Shown piece by piece: positions 1 through 8,457 of a DNA stretch of 64,000 bases (its first letter is position 1; the number at the start of each line of letters is the position of its first letter). Origin of the DNA: Tabrizicola piscis. GTDB taxonomy: Bacteria > Pseudomonadota > Alphaproteobacteria > Rhodobacterales > Rhodobacteraceae. The stretch spans positions 1,054,001 through 1,118,000 of the forward strand of contig NZ_CP034328.1 in assembly GCF_003940805.1 (NCBI RefSeq). Reading direction: 5' to 3'. Made by a program: the position numbers and the translations under genes. Under the pieces are notes generated by a model. It did not search any database. It worked only from the letters and a program-made list of their open reading frames with translations, and was not told where the DNA came from.

Positions 1-2
1 AA

Positions 3-83
3 ACCTTGGAACGGGCGGGCTTCCGGTCGTCGGGCAAAACCGCCCATCTGGCCATTGGCATCCGCATCGGGGTGTTCAGGTGA
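3..83 (+). CDS. C-terminal end of an unidentified protein (cut by the left window edge)
   Basis: An open frame enters from the left edge and ends at a TGA at 81-83. Its last residues are basic and mildly hydrophobic (HLAIGIRIGVFR). No family can be named from about 26 residues. It is listed only because the frame is open and stops before the convergent gene that ends at 192. The roughly 110 bases between the two stops contain no gene I can support. Confidence 0.25.
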   Translation, partial: TLERAGFRSSGKTAHLAIGIRIGVFR

Positions 84-191
84 ACGAACGCACATCTACT
101 GTGCAAGGATGCGGGATGCTCGCTAAGTGTTTCCTCGCGGAATCTTAAAAGCTTCTTAAGGGCAAAACACTGGCCTTGACCCGTGGGGAAA

Positions 192-1561
192 TCACTCTTC
201 GCGGACAGCGATGTTTGCCTGGACCGCAAGCCGGAACCGCCCACGACCAGTCTTTTCCAGCTGGATCGGCAGCGCCTTTTCCCGTAGCCGCCGTTCCAGC
301 AGCACAAGCCGCGCCTCAAGGTTCTCGGCATGGCTTGGCAGGGCAGTTCTGGCGAAAGCCGCAGTTCGCGGTTGGAAAACTCGCTGCATCCGGTCGTCAC
401 ATAGGCGCGCACAAGCTTCCACAGGATCGCACCTGCCACCCCTTTGATAAGGTAGTCGCCACCGGCAAAGACGCTGTCATCGGCAGCAAAATGCCGCAGG
501 ACAAGCGTCGTGTCGAACCCGCCAGGCGCTGGAGGCGTAACTGCCCCGGCGGTATCGTCGTCTATCGCCAGCGCGGCGGCATGGGCGGCAAGCGCACTTG
601 CGATGCAGGCAAGCGTGTCTTCCTCTTCGTGCCTGAACCGCAGAGGCAGAAGACTTTCGGCGAAAAGAACGCCGACCAGCCGACCGTGCCAGATCATCGG
701 CAGCGCGATCTGGCTTTCCGGCCGCGCCAGTCCGGGAAACGCAATTCCGGGTACCTCGGCTGCGTTGGGCCCGGCCTCGGCAAGCAGTTGGTCGCGAACG
801 GCCCTGCTGTAAAGATAGTCCGACGACATGTGGTCGATCCGGATTGGCACCTTTTCGCGCGCCGCCACCCCGATCACGCCATCGCCTAGTCGCACCTCTG
901 ACCCGATGCCTGACGCCGGGTAGCCCCATGTCGCAACCGCATCCAGCGCATTGCGGGTGTCGTCGGGTACAAGGATCATCAGGTTGGTGATGCCCAGATG
1001 CCGGGCGATGGCATCAAGCGTGCGGTCATAAAGGTCCCCCAAGGTGTCCGCCCGCACCATGTCGGCCAGCACACGGCGCAGCGCGGGAAGCATGGCAACC
1101 TGCGGCACCGGACGCGGGACCCTTGGGGGCAGGGCCTGCCTGATGGCCCGGACCCGGAAGATATCGGCCCCCATCAACCGAAACACCCCCTCCATCCCGG
1201 TATGCGAGGCGATGCCCGCCAGCCGGGCCTTCATCGATTCAAACAGCGGCCCCTCGGCCTCAGTTGTCTCGAAATCCAGATCGAGTTGATAGAACGCCGT
1301 GGTCAGCGGGTCGATCACTTCGACCGCGGCCGTGCGGGAAGACAGAATGTTGCGACGAGTCTTGTTGAAGAACTGGTAGCTCAACGCGACGCGGCCCGGA
1401 TCAACGTAGTGGATCTGGCTGATGTAGGACACATTCGGGATGCCACCCGGATCGACGGTGGCAAGGACGGCCGGAACTGCGCCCTCAAAACAATCGCGAA
1501 GCGAATCCAGTGCGAGGACCGGCGCTTCATCGTCCCGGGGGTGGCCGATGGTTCCCGTCAC
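192..1561 (-). pseudogene. Fused PPOX-like / GAF domain protein, frameshifted near its C-terminus
   Basis: The frame starts at a GTG at 1561 that overlaps the stop of the upstream gene (GTGA). About 150 N-terminal residues look like an FMN-binding split barrel of the pyridoxamine-phosphate-oxidase clan (GGIPNVSYISQIHYVD). Residues from about 190 form a GAF domain (DTLGDLYDRTLDAIARHL, later WHGRLVGVLFAESLLP). A winged-helix-like C-terminus begins SNRELRLSPEL. Near 338-348 the frame breaks: the upstream half runs on into a basic sequence without family character, while the natural continuation (SHAENLEARLVLLERRL) lies in the next frame and ends at 192. A one-base indel, real or from sequencing, explains this. 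The protein was probably a redox- or ligand-sensing regulator of about 455 residues. Translational coupling suggests it works with its upstream PPOX-like partner. Confidence 0.65.
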
Positions 1562-2085
1562 AGCTCACGCCCCGCGCCTGGTCCTGGGGTCTGTTCAAAG
1601 GCTGCATTCGGAATGAAACTCAGCACGCAAACCTCCAGAGACCGGCGGTCGCGGAACGACGTCACAAACGACGGCGGGTAACCGATTGCACCAAGGACGG
1701 CCGCAAAGGCATCGGTCTGGCGCATCAGGCTGACCCGATCTTCGGGTTCAAGCGGCTCGGTTCTGGTCGACGGAGCCTTCAGCTGGATCGTCCGATGCGT
1801 CATCGGCGCGCTGAACGTCACGGCTATCGGGCCGCCAGACTGCGCCGTTGAGATGAGCGCCGCATTGCCTTCGACTGCATAGACAAGCCGGATCGCCCCG
1901 ATGGCCGATACCCGGACGGCCAGCGCCCGCCCGGCCCGCGCGCGGCCATCCGCTCCGACCACGCCGACGATGATGCTGACGCCGCTTTCAATGAACGCGA
2001 CAATCTCATGCGACAGCACCACCGTTCCGGTCGCCCGGGTCGAAAAACTGCTCCCGTTGACTGCTGCGTCGGTCTTGGATTGCAT
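1558..2085 (-). CDS. PPOX-like (flavin split-barrel) protein
   Basis: This 175-residue protein contains a pattern typical of small pyridoxamine 5'-phosphate oxidase-like proteins: LSHEIVAFIESGVSIIVGVV, then GRARAGRALAVRV, and a C-terminal stretch ending SFRDRRSLEVCVL. Such proteins bind FMN or F420 or serve as redox sensors; catalytic activity cannot be judged here. I chose the ATG at 2085 because the 18 codons upstream lack family character. No strong ribosome site is visible. The stop overlaps the GTG of the PPOX-GAF gene, so the two are co-translated. About 160 bases without a gene separate it from the upstream GMC oxidoreductase gene on the same strand. Confidence 0.55.
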   Translation of the reverse strand: MQSKTDAAVNGSSFSTRATGTVVLSHEIVAFIESGVSIIVGVVGADGRARAGRALAVRVSAIGAIRLVYAVEGNAALISTAQSGGPIAVTFSAPMTHRTIQLKAPSTRTEPLEPEDRVSLMRQTDAFAAVLGAIGYPPSFVTSFRDRRSLEVCVLSFIPNAAFEQTPGPGAGREL

Positions 2086-2247
2086 CGCACAAGCGCCCAC
2101 CCGGTCGCCCGACGTTAGGACAGTGCGCGTGAAACGCAAATACCTTACGAGGGATGTATGCGGATGGGCATACCCTCCGCCGGGTAGGTCATGGACAGGT
2201 TCCGGCGCGCGATGGGCAAACCGCGCGCCAGACTGTGCCTTGCCGGG

Positions 2248-3816
2248 TCAGATGCTTCCCGCGCTCATTTCCCGTGCGATGTGGTCGGCTTGGCGGATGG
2301 CCAGGGCGACGATCGTAAGTGTCGGGTTTTCCGCGGCCCCGGTGGTGAACTGCGAGCCATCGGATATGAAGAGGTTCGCAATGTCGTGGGTCTGGCCCCA
2401 CTTGTTGCACACCCCATCCTCTGGCCGTTCCGACATGCGGTTGGTGCCAAGGTTGTGGGTCGACGGATAGGGCGGCGTCGGAAAGGCGCGGGTGGCCCCG
2501 ACAGCCTCATACATCGCGATGCCCTGTTTGTAGGCGTGATCGCGCATCGCCACGTCGTTCGGGTGATCCGAATAATGAACATTCGGCGCCGGCAGGCCGA
2601 ACTGGTCCTTGGCATCGGGCGACAGGGTGATGCGGTTGTCAGCCTGCGGGATGTCTTCGCCCACAATCCACATCCCGGCCATATTTTCGTAATGGTCAAG
2701 GGCGGTGGTGAACCCCCTGCCCCAGCCGCCGGGATTAAGGAACGCGGCCATGAACGGCAGACCAAGAGCCAGAGTTTCAAGCTCATACCCGCCGACAAAC
2801 CCGCGGCTGGGATCATGGCGGGCTTCGTCCTGCATGATCCCGGCCATGGTGGTTCCGCGCCACATCTTCACCGGCTTGTCGAAGATCGCATAGACCGATC
2901 CAGTGACATGCCGCATGTAGTTCCGGCCCACTTGGTCGGAGGAGTTTGCCAGACCGTTTGGATACATCTCTGACGCTGAGTTCAATAGCAGGCGCGGGCT
3001 TTCGATTGTGTTGCCGGCGACGCAGACGATGCGGGCCTTCTGGGTCTGTTTGACACCATCCTTGTCGAAATACTCGACTGCCGTGACCTTGCCTGTCTCA
3101 TCGTGCAGGATCTTTGCGACATGGCTGCGGTCGCGTACCTCCAGGTTGCCCGTCGCTTCACCTGCCGGGATGTCGGTGTAGGCGGCAGACCACTTGGCCC
3201 CCCATTTGCAACCCTGAAAGCAGAAGCCGGTCTGCTGGCAGGCCATACGACCGTCGTAATCGGCCGAGTTGATCGCCATCCGGCCGGTGTGGACCTCGTT
3301 ATAGCCCAGCGCCTTCGCGCCCTTTTCGAAGACCTTGAAATTGTTGTTCCCCGGCAGGCCCGCGCGGTCACCCGTGCGGGTCACGCCCAACTTGGTTTCG
3401 GCCTTTTCGTACCATGGGGCCATTTCGGCCGCGTCAATCGGCCAGTCCAGAAGGTTCGCCCCTTCGACCGGGCCATAAGTGCTCAGCGCCTTCCACTCAT
3501 GGTCCTGAAACCGAAGCGACGCGCCCGCCCAATGGGTGGTCGTGCCGCCAACCGCCTTGACGATCCACGCCGGAAGGCCCGAGAAATCCTTGGCCACACG
3601 CCAGTCGCCGCTTGTCGTGCGGGTGTCCAGCCAAGCGAGCTGGCCAAAGCTTTCCCATTCGTCGTTGATGTAATCCTCGGGCAGATACCGCCCGCCCGCT
3701 TCCAGCGCCACGACCTTGACGCCCTTCTGCGCAAGCTCATTGGCCAGGACGCCGCCGCCTGCCCCGGTGCCGATGATGACGACCACAGAGTCGTCGTTCA
3801 GATCAAACGTTGCCAT
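2248..3816 (-). CDS. GMC-family FAD oxidoreductase (gluconate/choline dehydrogenase-like large subunit)
   Basis: The 522 residues start with a dinucleotide-binding fold (IIGTGAGGGVLANELAQKG, ending in VVALEAGG). They continue with VGGTTTHWAG, typical of the FAD-interacting region, and end with the family's active-site pair: His in STHNLGTNRM and Asn in GAAENPTLTIVALA. That architecture and length match membrane-associated GMC dehydrogenases of the gluconate 2-dehydrogenase large-subunit type. The gene sits 13 bases downstream of a subunit-3-like gene, which supports a periplasmic heteromeric dehydrogenase. No cytochrome c subunit is next to it, so its electron acceptor is unclear. The substrate (a polyol, sugar acid or alcohol) cannot be read from sequence. 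The flavoprotein has no signal of its own and may be co-exported with the Tat-bearing small subunit. Confidence 0.9.
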   Translation of the reverse strand: MATFDLNDDSVVVIIGTGAGGGVLANELAQKGVKVVALEAGGRYLPEDYINDEWESFGQLAWLDTRTTSGDWRVAKDFSGLPAWIVKAVGGTTTHWAGASLRFQDHEWKALSTYGPVEGANLLDWPIDAAEMAPWYEKAETKLGVTRTGDRAGLPGNNNFKVFEKGAKALGYNEVHTGRMAINSADYDGRMACQQTGFCFQGCKWGAKWSAAYTDIPAGEATGNLEVRDRSHVAKILHDETGKVTAVEYFDKDGVKQTQKARIVCVAGNTIESPRLLLNSASEMYPNGLANSSDQVGRNYMRHVTGSVYAIFDKPVKMWRGTTMAGIMQDEARHDPSRGFVGGYELETLALGLPFMAAFLNPGGWGRGFTTALDHYENMAGMWIVGEDIPQADNRITLSPDAKDQFGLPAPNVHYSDHPNDVAMRDHAYKQGIAMYEAVGATRAFPTPPYPSTHNLGTNRMSERPEDGVCNKWGQTHDIANLFISDGSQFTTGAAENPTLTIVALAIRQADHIAREMSAGSI

Positions 3817-3829
3817 GTGTCGTCCCCCC

Positions 3830-4351
3830 TTACAGCCAGTTGATGTCGTCGAAGCCGCGGTCGATGTAGCCGCCTTGGCTGAAGCTTTCGCCTTCGTACC
3901 CGAAGATCGGCCAGACCTCTTTCTGGTTATAAAGCCCGGTCACAAGGCCAGCCCGGACGGTCTGGAAGAACACCGAAGATTCGATGGCCTGCAGCACCTT
4001 CACGCGGTCTTCCTCCCAACCGATACTGACATAATCGGCATGGCCCTGCGCCTTGGCAGCGGCGTCAAGCTCGGCGATGCCGGTGGCGACAAGTTCCTTG
4101 CGGTCCTCAGCGTCATAGCCCTTGACGGCGACGGCGTAGAACTGGTCCGGCACCTGATCGTGCGGGTAGATGTCGCGCGCCACCTGCAAGAGCGTGGCCA
4201 TCTGGGCCGGGGTGATCACCGACACCTCAAGCGCCCAAGCGGCGTTTGGGGCGGCAATGAAACCGACACCTGTTACCGTCAACGCCCCGGCTGCGACTGC
4301 CCTCCCAAGCAGTGCGCGGCGGGTGAGGCCCGTCCTTTCGAATTTGGTCAT
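3830..4351 (-). CDS. Gluconate 2-dehydrogenase subunit 3-like protein with Tat signal
   Basis: 173 residues. The N-terminus carries a twin-arginine signal (TRRALLGRAVAAGALTVTGVGF) followed by an Ala-rich cleavage region. The mature part (MATLLQVARDIYPHDQVPDQFYA) is characteristic of gluconate 2-dehydrogenase subunit 3, the small partner that carries the GMC flavoprotein through the Tat system. It lies immediately upstream of the GMC gene on the same strand with a 13-base gap, so they form one transcription unit. Confidence 0.85.
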   Translation of the reverse strand: MTKFERTGLTRRALLGRAVAAGALTVTGVGFIAAPNAAWALEVSVITPAQMATLLQVARDIYPHDQVPDQFYAVAVKGYDAEDRKELVATGIAELDAAAKAQGHADYVSIGWEEDRVKVLQAIESSVFFQTVRAGLVTGLYNQKEVWPIFGYEGESFSQGGYIDRGFDDINWL

Positions 4352-4386
4352 GTCGTCCTCCCTTGATTTTCGTCGGCGTGGATGCG

Positions 4387-4782
4387 TCAGAGATACCTGC
4401 CGCCCCGTTGCAAGACCTCGATCTGGTAGCCATCCGGATCGGCGATGAAGAAGAAACGGGCGATGACGGTGCCCGCGGGCGCGAAATCGACCAGCTTGCG
4501 CGGGGCAAGGCCCGCGGCCGTCAGTCTGGCATGCTCGGCGTCAACGTCGGCAACCGACACGGCAAGGTGCCCGTAGCCATCGCCCAGCGCATAGGATTCC
4601 GTGCGGCCCTTGTTGACCGTAAGTTCCACTTCGAACGTGCTTTCGGGGTTGGACAGATAGATCAGCGTGAAGCTGTCAAAATCCAGCCGTTCAGCCACTG
4701 TCAGGCCAAAGGCCTGTTCGTAGAAGGCCAGCGAGCGCGCCTCGTCCAGCACGCGGATCATCGAATGAATGGCTTTGGCCAT
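4387..4782 (-). CDS. gloA: Glyoxalase I-like (lactoylglutathione lyase) VOC protein
   Basis: 131 residues from an ATG at 4782 preceded by TTGGGAGGGTTC, a strong ribosome site; a longer start lacks one. The sequence follows bacterial glyoxalase I through its whole length (HSMIRVLDEARSLAFYEQAF, FEVELTVNKG, GHLAVSVADVD, DPDGYQIEVLQ). The four metal ligands of the Escherichia coli enzyme (His, Glu, His, Glu) all have counterparts: His6, the Glu in EVELTVN, the His of GHLAV, and the Glu of YQIEVL. It would convert the hemithioacetal of methylglyoxal and glutathione to lactoylglutathione. It lies just upstream of the GMC dehydrogenase pair, possibly clearing a reactive aldehyde formed by that enzyme (inference). 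The gene symbol is tentative because VOC paralogues are common. Confidence 0.75.
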   Translation of the reverse strand: MAKAIHSMIRVLDEARSLAFYEQAFGLTVAERLDFDSFTLIYLSNPESTFEVELTVNKGRTESYALGDGYGHLAVSVADVDAEHARLTAAGLAPRKLVDFAPAGTVIARFFFIADPDGYQIEVLQRGGRYL

Positions 4783-4841
4783 GAACCCTCCCAACATCAC
4801 GGTCGATTTTGGTAAGGCTAAAGAACCAATTTTGGGTGCGG

Positions 4842-4859
4842 GTAGTAGCGGACTACTAC
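4842..4859. terminator. Perfect 7-bp inverted repeat between two genes
   Basis: GTAGTAG-CGGA-CTACTAC forms a perfect stem with a four-base loop. It lies 16 bases past the stop of the ribbon-helix-helix gene and about 60 bases before the glyoxalase start. There is no T-run, so it could be a weak terminator, an mRNA-processing hairpin or an operator for the neighbouring regulator. Confidence 0.4.
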
Positions 4860-4874
4860 AGACCGCTTTTCCGT

Positions 4875-5174
4875 CTATTCAGCGGCGAACCGGCTGTCGG
4901 CCTGCGGCAACTGATCCAGTTCGCCAAGATGGATCGTGCAGGCACAGCGCAAGAGCGAGGTGAAATTCGTCGCCTCGCCATGCTGCTGCAGAACCTCGGA
5001 ATGCAGCTTTGACAGGAACGCGGGCGTCGTCGCGCCATCCTTGCAAGCCATCTGATCCAGGATACCCCAGAATGCGCGTTCCAACCGGATGCTCGTAGAC
5101 TGCCCGTTCAGTCGCAAGCGGCGGGTGACATATTCATAGCGGGCCGGATCTTGCCCGGCGAACAACTGGCACAT
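4875..5174 (-). CDS. Ribbon-helix-helix domain protein
   Basis: 99 residues from the ATG at 5174, which follows GGGGGAGCCAGCA; codons upstream of that ribosome site are not credible. The core (YEYVTRRLRLNGQSTSIRLERAFWGILDQMA) is the pattern of the RHH_4-type ribbon-helix-helix proteins: a beta strand with alternating polar residues (STSIRLE) followed by a helix. A C-terminal extension (TSLLRCACTIHLGEL) is also usual in this family. These proteins are small DNA-binding regulators. It may control the downstream glyoxalase/GMC genes on the same strand, with the hairpin at 4842-4859 as a possible site (inference). Confidence 0.7.
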   Translation of the reverse strand: MCQLFAGQDPARYEYVTRRLRLNGQSTSIRLERAFWGILDQMACKDGATTPAFLSKLHSEVLQQHGEATNFTSLLRCACTIHLGELDQLPQADSRFAAE

Positions 5175-5282
5175 TGCTGGCTCCCCCCAGAAAATCCTTG
5201 CAAAAAGGATGCGGCGGAAAGCACGACGCGTCAATTCACCATTGCGACACGGCGACAAGAGGGCCAGATTTCAGGTGCCCCG

Positions 5283-6116
5283 TCAGCGCCCTCGCAGCCA
5301 GCGCCACATCCGGCTCGCCCGGCCCCTGCGCCACCAAAGCGGGCCTTCGTGATTGCCGGGCCGCGCCGGATCGAAGGCGGGATCGCCAAGGTCGATCAGA
5401 CGCTCCTCGAACGAGGCCCAGAAAGCCAGCATCTCGGCATCCGCCGCGGCGTAATGCGCGCCGAAGGCTTGGGCCACATCGCCCGCGCCAAGGGCCTTGC
5501 TCTGCGCGCGCTGGCGGTCAAGCATGCGCTGCTTGCCCATCAGCTTGTAGTGCCAAAGCATCAGCTCATCCCGCCGGGGATAGACAAGGCGGCCCCCCGG
5601 GCGTGAGACATGGCGGCCCGGCTGGATGCCCGTGTCGGTGATTGCGGCGGGATCGAAGATGGCCAGCTTGTTCATCCGGTGATAGGGCGCACCTTTCGTG
5701 CGGGATCGGACAAGCGTTTCCTCCGGGGCGGGAAAGTCCTCGCTCACCATCTGATAGCCAAGTGCCGGGATCAGCGTGACGCCCTCTGCCCGGCACCGCG
5801 CAAGATAGGGGCCAAGGCCCCCCCGCACCGTCAGATGTTCGTCCAGCGCGGTGATGATGACCCAATCCGCCACCCCCCGGCTTTCCTGCCAGACTTCGTT
5901 CTGAAAGCGCTGGTGCGACAGCACGAAACTGTCGGCCACGACCCGCTGGAACCGCCGCACCTCGACCTTGGGATTCGCCCGCAGGAAATCAAGCGAGCCA
6001 TCGGTCGAACCGTCGTCAGCGATGACATAGCGGTCCACCACCGGATCAAAGTGGCGAAAGAAGAAGGGCAGGATGTCCGCCTCGTTCCAGCACAGGGTAT
6101 AAAGGTGGACGGTCAT
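5283..6116 (-). CDS. Family 2-type glycosyltransferase
   Basis: 277 residues. The opening (HLYTLCWNEADILPFFFRHF) and DDGSTDGS are the nucleotide-sugar-binding features of GT-A glycosyltransferases. A later acidic site (WVIITALDEHL) stands where the DxD-like metal site is expected, here reduced to a single DE pair. The C-terminus is basic and Trp-rich (LWWRRGRASRMWRWLRGR), perhaps for membrane association. The start overlaps the stop of the acetyltransferase gene (ATGA). It is the last gene of a four-gene operon that makes an activated amino sugar, so it probably transfers that sugar to a glycan or another acceptor. Confidence 0.8.
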   Translation of the reverse strand: MTVHLYTLCWNEADILPFFFRHFDPVVDRYVIADDGSTDGSLDFLRANPKVEVRRFQRVVADSFVLSHQRFQNEVWQESRGVADWVIITALDEHLTVRGGLGPYLARCRAEGVTLIPALGYQMVSEDFPAPEETLVRSRTKGAPYHRMNKLAIFDPAAITDTGIQPGRHVSRPGGRLVYPRRDELMLWHYKLMGKQRMLDRQRAQSKALGAGDVAQAFGAHYAAADAEMLAFWASFEERLIDLGDPAFDPARPGNHEGPLWWRRGRASRMWRWLRGR

Positions 6117-6742
6117 GCGTCGCCGCGCCGCACGATGCGGGCGGGGTTCCCGGCGACTGTCGCGCCGGCCGGCACGTCGCGATTGACGACCGCGCCTGCG
6201 GCGACCACCGCGCCCGCGCCGACCGTGACCTCGGGCAGGATGACCGCGCCTGCTCCGATCACGACGTCATCCCCCAGGGTGATCATTCCGGCCAGCACCG
6301 CACCCGGCCCGATTGATACATAGTCACCGCAGATCAAATCGTGCCCAAGGCTTGCGGTCCGGTTAACAACCACAAAGGCGCCGAACCGGGTGCCAGCCCC
6401 GATGACCGCGCCTGCATTGACGTAAAGCCCCTCGCCCTGTGGCAGGTCGCGCGGGCGGATCACTGTCGGGTCGATCAACGACAGGGGGGTGAAAAAGCCC
6501 TGCGCCCGCGCTTCGGCCACCGCGGCGCGGCGGTTCGCGGGGGTGAAAAGCGGCACGATAAAGGGCAGGTCGCGCAGGCCCGGCCCTGCCCCGGCCAGCG
6601 GAACCGACTGCGCCGGGTTGGACAGATGGCAGGGTCCGTCCCGATTTCGGATGCCCGCGACCAGCTCGATCCCAGCGCGCGACAGGCTTTCCTCAACCTC
6701 GACCACGAAGGTCGACCCCGTGGCATAGATCACCGCGCGCAT
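6113..6742 (-). CDS. NeuD/PglD-type hexapeptide acetyltransferase
   Basis: 209 residues. An N-terminal sugar-nucleotide-binding half (MRAVIYATGSTFVVEVEESL) precedes a left-handed beta-helix of hexapeptide repeats with isoleucine/valine at every sixth position (for example VVIGAGAVILPEVTVGAGAV, then AGNPARIV). This is the layout of PglD/NeuD enzymes that N-acetylate a UDP- or dTDP-linked amino sugar with acetyl-CoA. The catalytic His is expected near NRTASLGHDLI. It overlaps the aminotransferase by 13 bases and the glycosyltransferase by four, so the three are tightly coupled. It would act right after the aminotransferase. Confidence 0.8.
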   Translation of the reverse strand: MRAVIYATGSTFVVEVEESLSRAGIELVAGIRNRDGPCHLSNPAQSVPLAGAGPGLRDLPFIVPLFTPANRRAAVAEARAQGFFTPLSLIDPTVIRPRDLPQGEGLYVNAGAVIGAGTRFGAFVVVNRTASLGHDLICGDYVSIGPGAVLAGMITLGDDVVIGAGAVILPEVTVGAGAVVAAGAVVNRDVPAGATVAGNPARIVRRGDA

Positions 6743-7836
6743 TCCGCCGCCCCCCTGCGAACCGCGTCGATGATGGCCTGAATGGCGGGGCCAGCGATCT
6801 CGGGCTGGATCGGCAGGCTCAAAACTTCGGCCGCCAGACGCTCGGTGATGGGAAGCGGTGGCTGACCATCGCTGAGAAAGGCGGGCTGCACATGCAGGGG
6901 CGGGGTGTAGTGGACGGCAGTGCCGATCCCATCGCGGGCCAGACAGGCGGCAAGCCGATCGCGCGCGGGGTGAGCGATCACGAACTGATGCCAGACCGCG
7001 CCGTCATCCCAGCGTGGCAGGATGACCGCTTCGCCGATCCCCGCATGCAACGCCGCCGCGACGGCGCGGCGTTCGGCAATCGCCTCATCCAGATGCGGCA
7101 GCAGGGCGGCAAGGATCGCCGCCTGCATCGTGTCGAGCCGCGAGTTTCCGGCAACCACGTCGCTGATCCGCCGTGCGTCGGTCCAGCCATAGCTGGTCAG
7201 AGCGCGGATCCGTTCGGCGAGGGCCGCATCTTGCGTGATCACCGCCCCGCCATCCCCCACGGCGCCAAGGTTCTTGGTCGGGTAGAACGAAAACACCGCC
7301 GCATGCCCCCAGCTTCCGGCCCTGCGTCCGGCGATTTCTGCCCCATGCGCCTGCGCGCAATCTTCCAGTAGGAACAAGCCGTGCTGCGCGGCAAGTGTGG
7401 CAAGTGCGGGCATATCGGCCATCTGCCCGTAAAGATGCACCGGGATCAGGGCCGTCGTGCGCGGAGTGATCGCGGCGGCGGCGGCAGCGGGATCCATCGT
7501 GCGCGTTGCTGCATCAACCTCTACGAAGACCGGCATTGCCCCGACAAGCCGGATCGCCTGCGCCGTCCCGTGCGCGGTCAGCGCGACCGTGATGACCTCA
7601 TCCCCCGGCCCGATCCCCGCCGCCCGCAAGGCAAGGACTAGCGCGTCTGTCCCGTTCCCGCAGCCGATGGCATGGCCGACGCCACAGAAGGCGGCAAAGG
7701 CCGCCTCGAATGCCGCAACCTCAACGCCCCCGATCGCGGTGCCGCCATCCAGCACGCGCGCAATCGCCGCATCGATCGCCGGACGATATCGGGCAATGCG
7801 CCGCATCGGGGCGGCCTGAGGAACCATTGCCGTCAC
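6730..7836 (-). CDS. DegT/DnrJ/EryC1 family sugar aminotransferase
   Basis: 368 residues of a PLP-dependent sugar aminotransferase. Landmarks: GCGNGTDALVLALRAAGIGP (cofactor phosphate region), IPVHLYGQMADM, LLEDCAQAHGA, and the Schiff-base lysine in FYPTKNLGAVGDGG. The family adds an amino group from glutamate to a keto sugar nucleotide. With a ketoisomerase-like gene upstream and an acetyltransferase downstream, the operon resembles the FdtA-FdtB-FdtC steps towards dTDP-3-acetamido-3,6-dideoxyhexose. The start is either a GTG at 7836, overlapping the upstream stop, or an ATG at 7827. RmlA/RmlB-type genes for the dTDP-sugar precursor are not in this window. Confidence 0.88.
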   Translation of the reverse strand: MTAMVPQAAPMRRIARYRPAIDAAIARVLDGGTAIGGVEVAAFEAAFAAFCGVGHAIGCGNGTDALVLALRAAGIGPGDEVITVALTAHGTAQAIRLVGAMPVFVEVDAATRTMDPAAAAAAITPRTTALIPVHLYGQMADMPALATLAAQHGLFLLEDCAQAHGAEIAGRRAGSWGHAAVFSFYPTKNLGAVGDGGAVITQDAALAERIRALTSYGWTDARRISDVVAGNSRLDTMQAAILAALLPHLDEAIAERRAVAAALHAGIGEAVILPRWDDGAVWHQFVIAHPARDRLAACLARDGIGTAVHYTPPLHVQPAFLSDGQPPLPITERLAAEVLSLPIQPEIAGPAIQAIIDAVRRGAAECAR

Positions 7837-8297
7837 GCCAGCGTCGACCGCGCCGCAAAGAGCGACGGCTGCGGTTCGGAATAGTATTGGGTCTGGGAAA
7901 ATGGCACCTCGGCCAGACCGATCAACAGCGTTCCCGGCGCGAAATCTCGCATCTGGTTCAGAACTCCTGCCCCGATCACCAAGGCTACATCAGGGCGGTC
8001 CAACACGACACTCGCCTTCTGCACGCCAGCGTCCAGATCGACGGTTACACGGCCGGTTGCAGCAACCAGCACTTGGCGGGTCGAATTCGAATGGCCACCC
8101 CGGCAGACGCCGAGGGGATCTTCCGGCACAGTGATCAAGAACATGCGCGACGCGTCAAACCCGGCAAGGTGCCGCAGGTCCAGCGGGTAGAGCCGGCCCC
8201 GCGCATCGGCATGACAATTAAGTTCGATCAACCTGCACCCGGGCAGATCATTTTCCAGACGCATAAACACACAATCCCAATGGCTTTCCCGGATCAT
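7833..8297 (-). CDS. WxcM/FdtA-like cupin, probable sugar-nucleotide 3,4-ketoisomerase
   Basis: 154 residues with the WxcM-like cupin pattern: RGRLYPLDLRHLAGFDASRM, then the RGGH region, then TGRVTVDLD and PDVALVIGAGV. In FdtA/QdtA enzymes the catalytic motif is RGxHAHxxxxQ with two histidines. Here it reads RGGHSNSTRQ: the first His is kept and the second is Asn, so activity may differ or be lost. It is the first gene of the amino-sugar operon, and its promoter must lie in the 160 bases before 8457. The start could be the ATG at 8297 or the ATG at 8264; neither has a strong ribosome site. Confidence 0.7.
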   Translation of the reverse strand: MIRESHWDCVFMRLENDLPGCRLIELNCHADARGRLYPLDLRHLAGFDASRMFLITVPEDPLGVCRGGHSNSTRQVLVAATGRVTVDLDAGVQKASVVLDRPDVALVIGAGVLNQMRDFAPGTLLIGLAEVPFSQTQYYSEPQPSLFAARSTLA

Positions 8298-8457
8298 CGA
8301 GTAATCGATCTATGTTGTTTTACAATTCTTTACGGGAGGGCGCCAGAAAAACGTGGCCAAGTTTTGGACATGCCAACCCAGCGGTGAAAATCCTCAGGGG
8401 TTGCAGACCCTCGATGCCGGCGATGCGGGCAAGCGGTTCTGGCATCGGGTCCAGATT

